Assembly: GCA_019358835.1 (NCBI GenBank)
Contig: JAHHIH010000001.1
Coordinates: forward strand, 248,001-312,000
Length of the DNA: 64,000 nt
Reading direction: 5' to 3'
Source of the DNA: Tildeniella torsiva UHER 1998/13D
GTDB taxonomy: Bacteria; Cyanobacteriota; Cyanobacteriia; Phormidesmidales; Phormidesmidaceae
Shown: piece by piece, positions 62,364 through 64,000 of the stretch
Layout of the letters: each line of letters begins with the position of its first letter
Position numbering within the stretch: position 1 is the stretch's first letter
Position numbers and translations under genes: made by a program
The notes under the pieces: generated by a model
Seen by the model: only the letters and a program-made list of their open reading frames with translations
Told to the model about the DNA's origin: nothing
Database searches by the model: none

Positions 62364-62648
62364 GATGATGTCTCTTCTAGTACGACTTCATGTCTATGAA
62401 TGTAACACTTTATTAAAGAATCGGTGGAGATCTCTGTCTTACGTGCTAGTCAACTTGACTGCCGCTTCGCCTTCAACGCAGCCGACCGGGCTGCCCCTTA
62501 AGCCGTTCGCCAGGCACATGGCTCCCCAGGCTTTTTCTCAAAGAATGCACGTTAAGCACTGTCAAATCTTTGACCGTAAGCTACATGCCCCTGGGACAGC
62601 TTTTTAGAATGATTTTTATGCAACTGAGTAAGGCATCGCCGCGATCTG

Positions 62649-63383
62649 ATGCAAGTCAACACCCCCACCCAAGAAGCGGAGCGGCTTGAGGCACTCAGGC
62701 AATATAAGGTTTTGGATACGCCCGCCGAGCGTTCCTATGACGACATCACCTCGCTGGCCGCCTTTATCTGCGAGGTGCCGATCGCGCTAATTAGCCTGGT
62801 TGATGCAGAGCGGCAGTGGTTTAAATCTAAGGTAGGTCTGGTGGCGCAAGAGACCAGTCGAGATGTTTCTTTCTGCGCCCACGCCATTTTGAGCCCAGCG
62901 ATCATGATTGTGCAGGATGCGTCTGGGGATGAACGGTTTGCCAGCAATCCGCTGGTGACTGGCGAGCCGGGCATTCGATTTTACGCTGGAGTGCCGCTGA
63001 TTTCTCCTGGTGGTCAGCCCCTAGGAACGCTGTGTGTGATTGACAGAAAACCCAGGACTTTGAACGCTTACCAAATTCAGGCGTTAGAGGCGTTGGCGCG
63101 TCAGGTGGTGATGCAGCTAGAGCTACAGCGAGTGTCTGCGCAACTGGCTGAGGCGCTGGAGAAAATGGAGCTGATGGCTGGATTGGTGCCCATTTGTTCT
63201 TATTGCAAAGGCATTCGAAATGATCAGGGCTACTGGTCAACGGTGGAGTCGTTTATTCAGCAATATTCGGATGTCGGATTCACCCATGGGGTGTGCGACC
63301 ACTGTATGAAACGACATTTTCCAGAGGTAGCAGAAATTTTGCTCCCAAATCTGGAGTCAAACGACATCACCTCAGACGAGTAG
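62649..63383 (+). CDS. GAF-domain sensor protein with C-terminal Cys motif
   Basis: A 244-residue protein. A short N-terminal helix leads into a GAF domain (about residues 20-165: ICEVPIALISLVDAERQWFK, FYAGVPLISPGGQPLGTLCV). A helical linker follows, then a C-terminal module with two CxxC pairs (PICSYCKGIRNDQGYW; HGVCDHCMKRHFP). That module is often found at the end of GAF/PAS signalling proteins and may bind a metal. No kinase or cyclase output domain is present, so it probably works with a partner. The start is at 62649. Confidence 0.85.
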   Translation: MQVNTPTQEAERLEALRQYKVLDTPAERSYDDITSLAAFICEVPIALISLVDAERQWFKSKVGLVAQETSRDVSFCAHAILSPAIMIVQDASGDERFASNPLVTGEPGIRFYAGVPLISPGGQPLGTLCVIDRKPRTLNAYQIQALEALARQVVMQLELQRVSAQLAEALEKMELMAGLVPICSYCKGIRNDQGYWSTVESFIQQYSDVGFTHGVCDHCMKRHFPEVAEILLPNLESNDITSDE

Positions 63384-63399
63384 ATATAACGCACGGCCC

Positions 63400-64000
63400 T
63401 TACTCAGCCCACTGGCGCAGCAGGTTGGCGGTGGTTTTAGTCAGCAGATCAAACTCTGAGGTCTTGCCGGTTTGAGCAAACAGGCTGCGCTTCACGGTTT
63501 CAAGGTCAAAGAGAATTTCGCGGCGGGCGGCATCGCGCACTAGGCTTTGCACCCAACCCACGGCCACCATGCGATCGCCCCTCACCACCGGCTCCACCCG
63601 ATGCAGCGTCGTCGATGGGTAGACAAGGGCGCTGCCCGCCGCCAGCTTGTAGGGCTGCTCGCTGTCGGCCCCCTCAATCACCAATTCGCCGCCGTCGTAC
63701 TCCTCCGGCCCGCTCAAAAACACCGTAAACGACAGATCCGATCGGTAAAAGTTAGCGCCCCCCATCAGAGCATTGTCGGTGTGCCGCCCGTAACTCATGC
63801 CCACCCCATAGCGGCTAAACAGCAGGGAATGGATGATGCGGGGGTATGCGATCGCCTGAAACAGCGCATTCCGCACCAAAGCTTTTTGCACCACCGCCTT
63901 CAATGGCTCAGCCGCCTGCTTAGCCGCCTGCTCGTTTTGCTTGACCAGCTTGGCATGCCAGCCCGCCGTCGTTGCCCCCGGCACAAACTCAGCCTGGCCC
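63400..64000 (-). CDS. Fe(2+)-dependent 2-oxoglutarate dioxygenase, PKHD type, N-terminus cut by window edge
   Basis: The frame is open to the right edge (GQAEFVPGATTAGWHAK), so the first roughly 25 residues are missing. It matches the PKHD-type hydroxylase (YbiX/PiuC) family. The iron ligands are in SYGRHTDNALM (His, Asp) and STTLHRVEPV (His), with the 2-oxoglutarate Arg downstream in RGDRMVAVGW. Family members are often induced by iron limitation; a FutA-type gene is 3 kb away. It converges with the GAF gene, 16 nt apart. Confidence 0.9.
   Translation of the reverse strand, partial: GQAEFVPGATTAGWHAKLVKQNEQAAKQAAEPLKAVVQKALVRNALFQAIAYPRIIHSLLFSRYGVGMSYGRHTDNALMGGANFYRSDLSFTVFLSGPEEYDGGELVIEGADSEQPYKLAAGSALVYPSTTLHRVEPVVRGDRMVAVGWVQSLVRDAARREILFDLETVKRSLFAQTGKTSEFDLLTKTTANLLRQWAE

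Overview
This window is a chromosomal segment of a cyanobacterium, most like a filamentous, non-heterocystous Leptolyngbya/Nodosilinea-type organism (genus is inference). The evidence is a complete kaiABC circadian clock, the NDH-1 subunit gene ndhL, nblA (phycobilisome degradation), a PAP/fibrillin gene, PII (glnB) with an NtcA-type site, several families known almost only from cyanobacteria (DUF3134, DUF3007) and very frequent HIP1 octamers (GCGATCGC). Most of the window is G+C-rich. Two stretches, near 24.5-26.5 kb and 57.0-58.7 kb, are visibly A+T-rich and look acquired.

Layout. 0-11 kb holds housekeeping genes: rarA (cut by the left edge), a group 2 sigma factor, a TonB-like protein, a secreted metallophosphoesterase, folC, glnB, a cysteine hydrolase, mraY, DUF3134 and fibrillin. 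11-18.5 kb carries envelope genes: an M41-like membrane zincin without an AAA domain, a 1102-residue membrane-anchored protein of unknown function, a VanY-type carboxypeptidase, an AEC transporter, a peptidoglycan-binding protein and a CBS protein. 18.6-24 kb has malQ, a NUDIX hydrolase, ridA, a Uma2 protein, gshB and msrA. 23.9-26.8 kb is a small accessory island: higBA, a higA remnant, an AbiV-type HEPN protein, a MITE-like element and an XRE regulator. 27-36 kb returns to core genes: an FAD oxidoreductase, a Na+/H+ antiporter, an exonuclease, an HPP-family transporter behind a perfect NtcA consensus, rsmD and hisH.

36.1-44.4 kb is one minus-strand four-gene envelope operon with ATGA overlaps at two junctions: a DUF11/SdrD-like secreted protein, a 1194-residue predicted outer-membrane barrel with an Ig-like module, a beta-helix/OmpA protein and a second DUF11 protein. 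A rho-independent terminator for it lies inside the convergent pyroglutamyl-peptidase gene. It is the strongest candidate in the window for an undescribed system.

44.8-47 kb has a MOSC protein and the ndhL-DUF3007-trpA group. 47-56 kb is a signalling block: kaiA-kaiB-kaiC, and divergent from it a degenerate histidine kinase followed by a PAS/GAF/GGDEF/EAL protein. 56-59.7 kb is a second accessory patch: a RelE-type toxin-antitoxin pair, an ApeA-type HEPN defence protein, a DUF4058 protein and several gene fragments. The right end has a FutA-type iron-binding protein, a proline-rich TonB-like protein, nblA, a GAF protein and a PKHD-type dioxygenase cut by the edge.

No tRNA, rRNA, CRISPR array or complete insertion sequence was recognised by eye.
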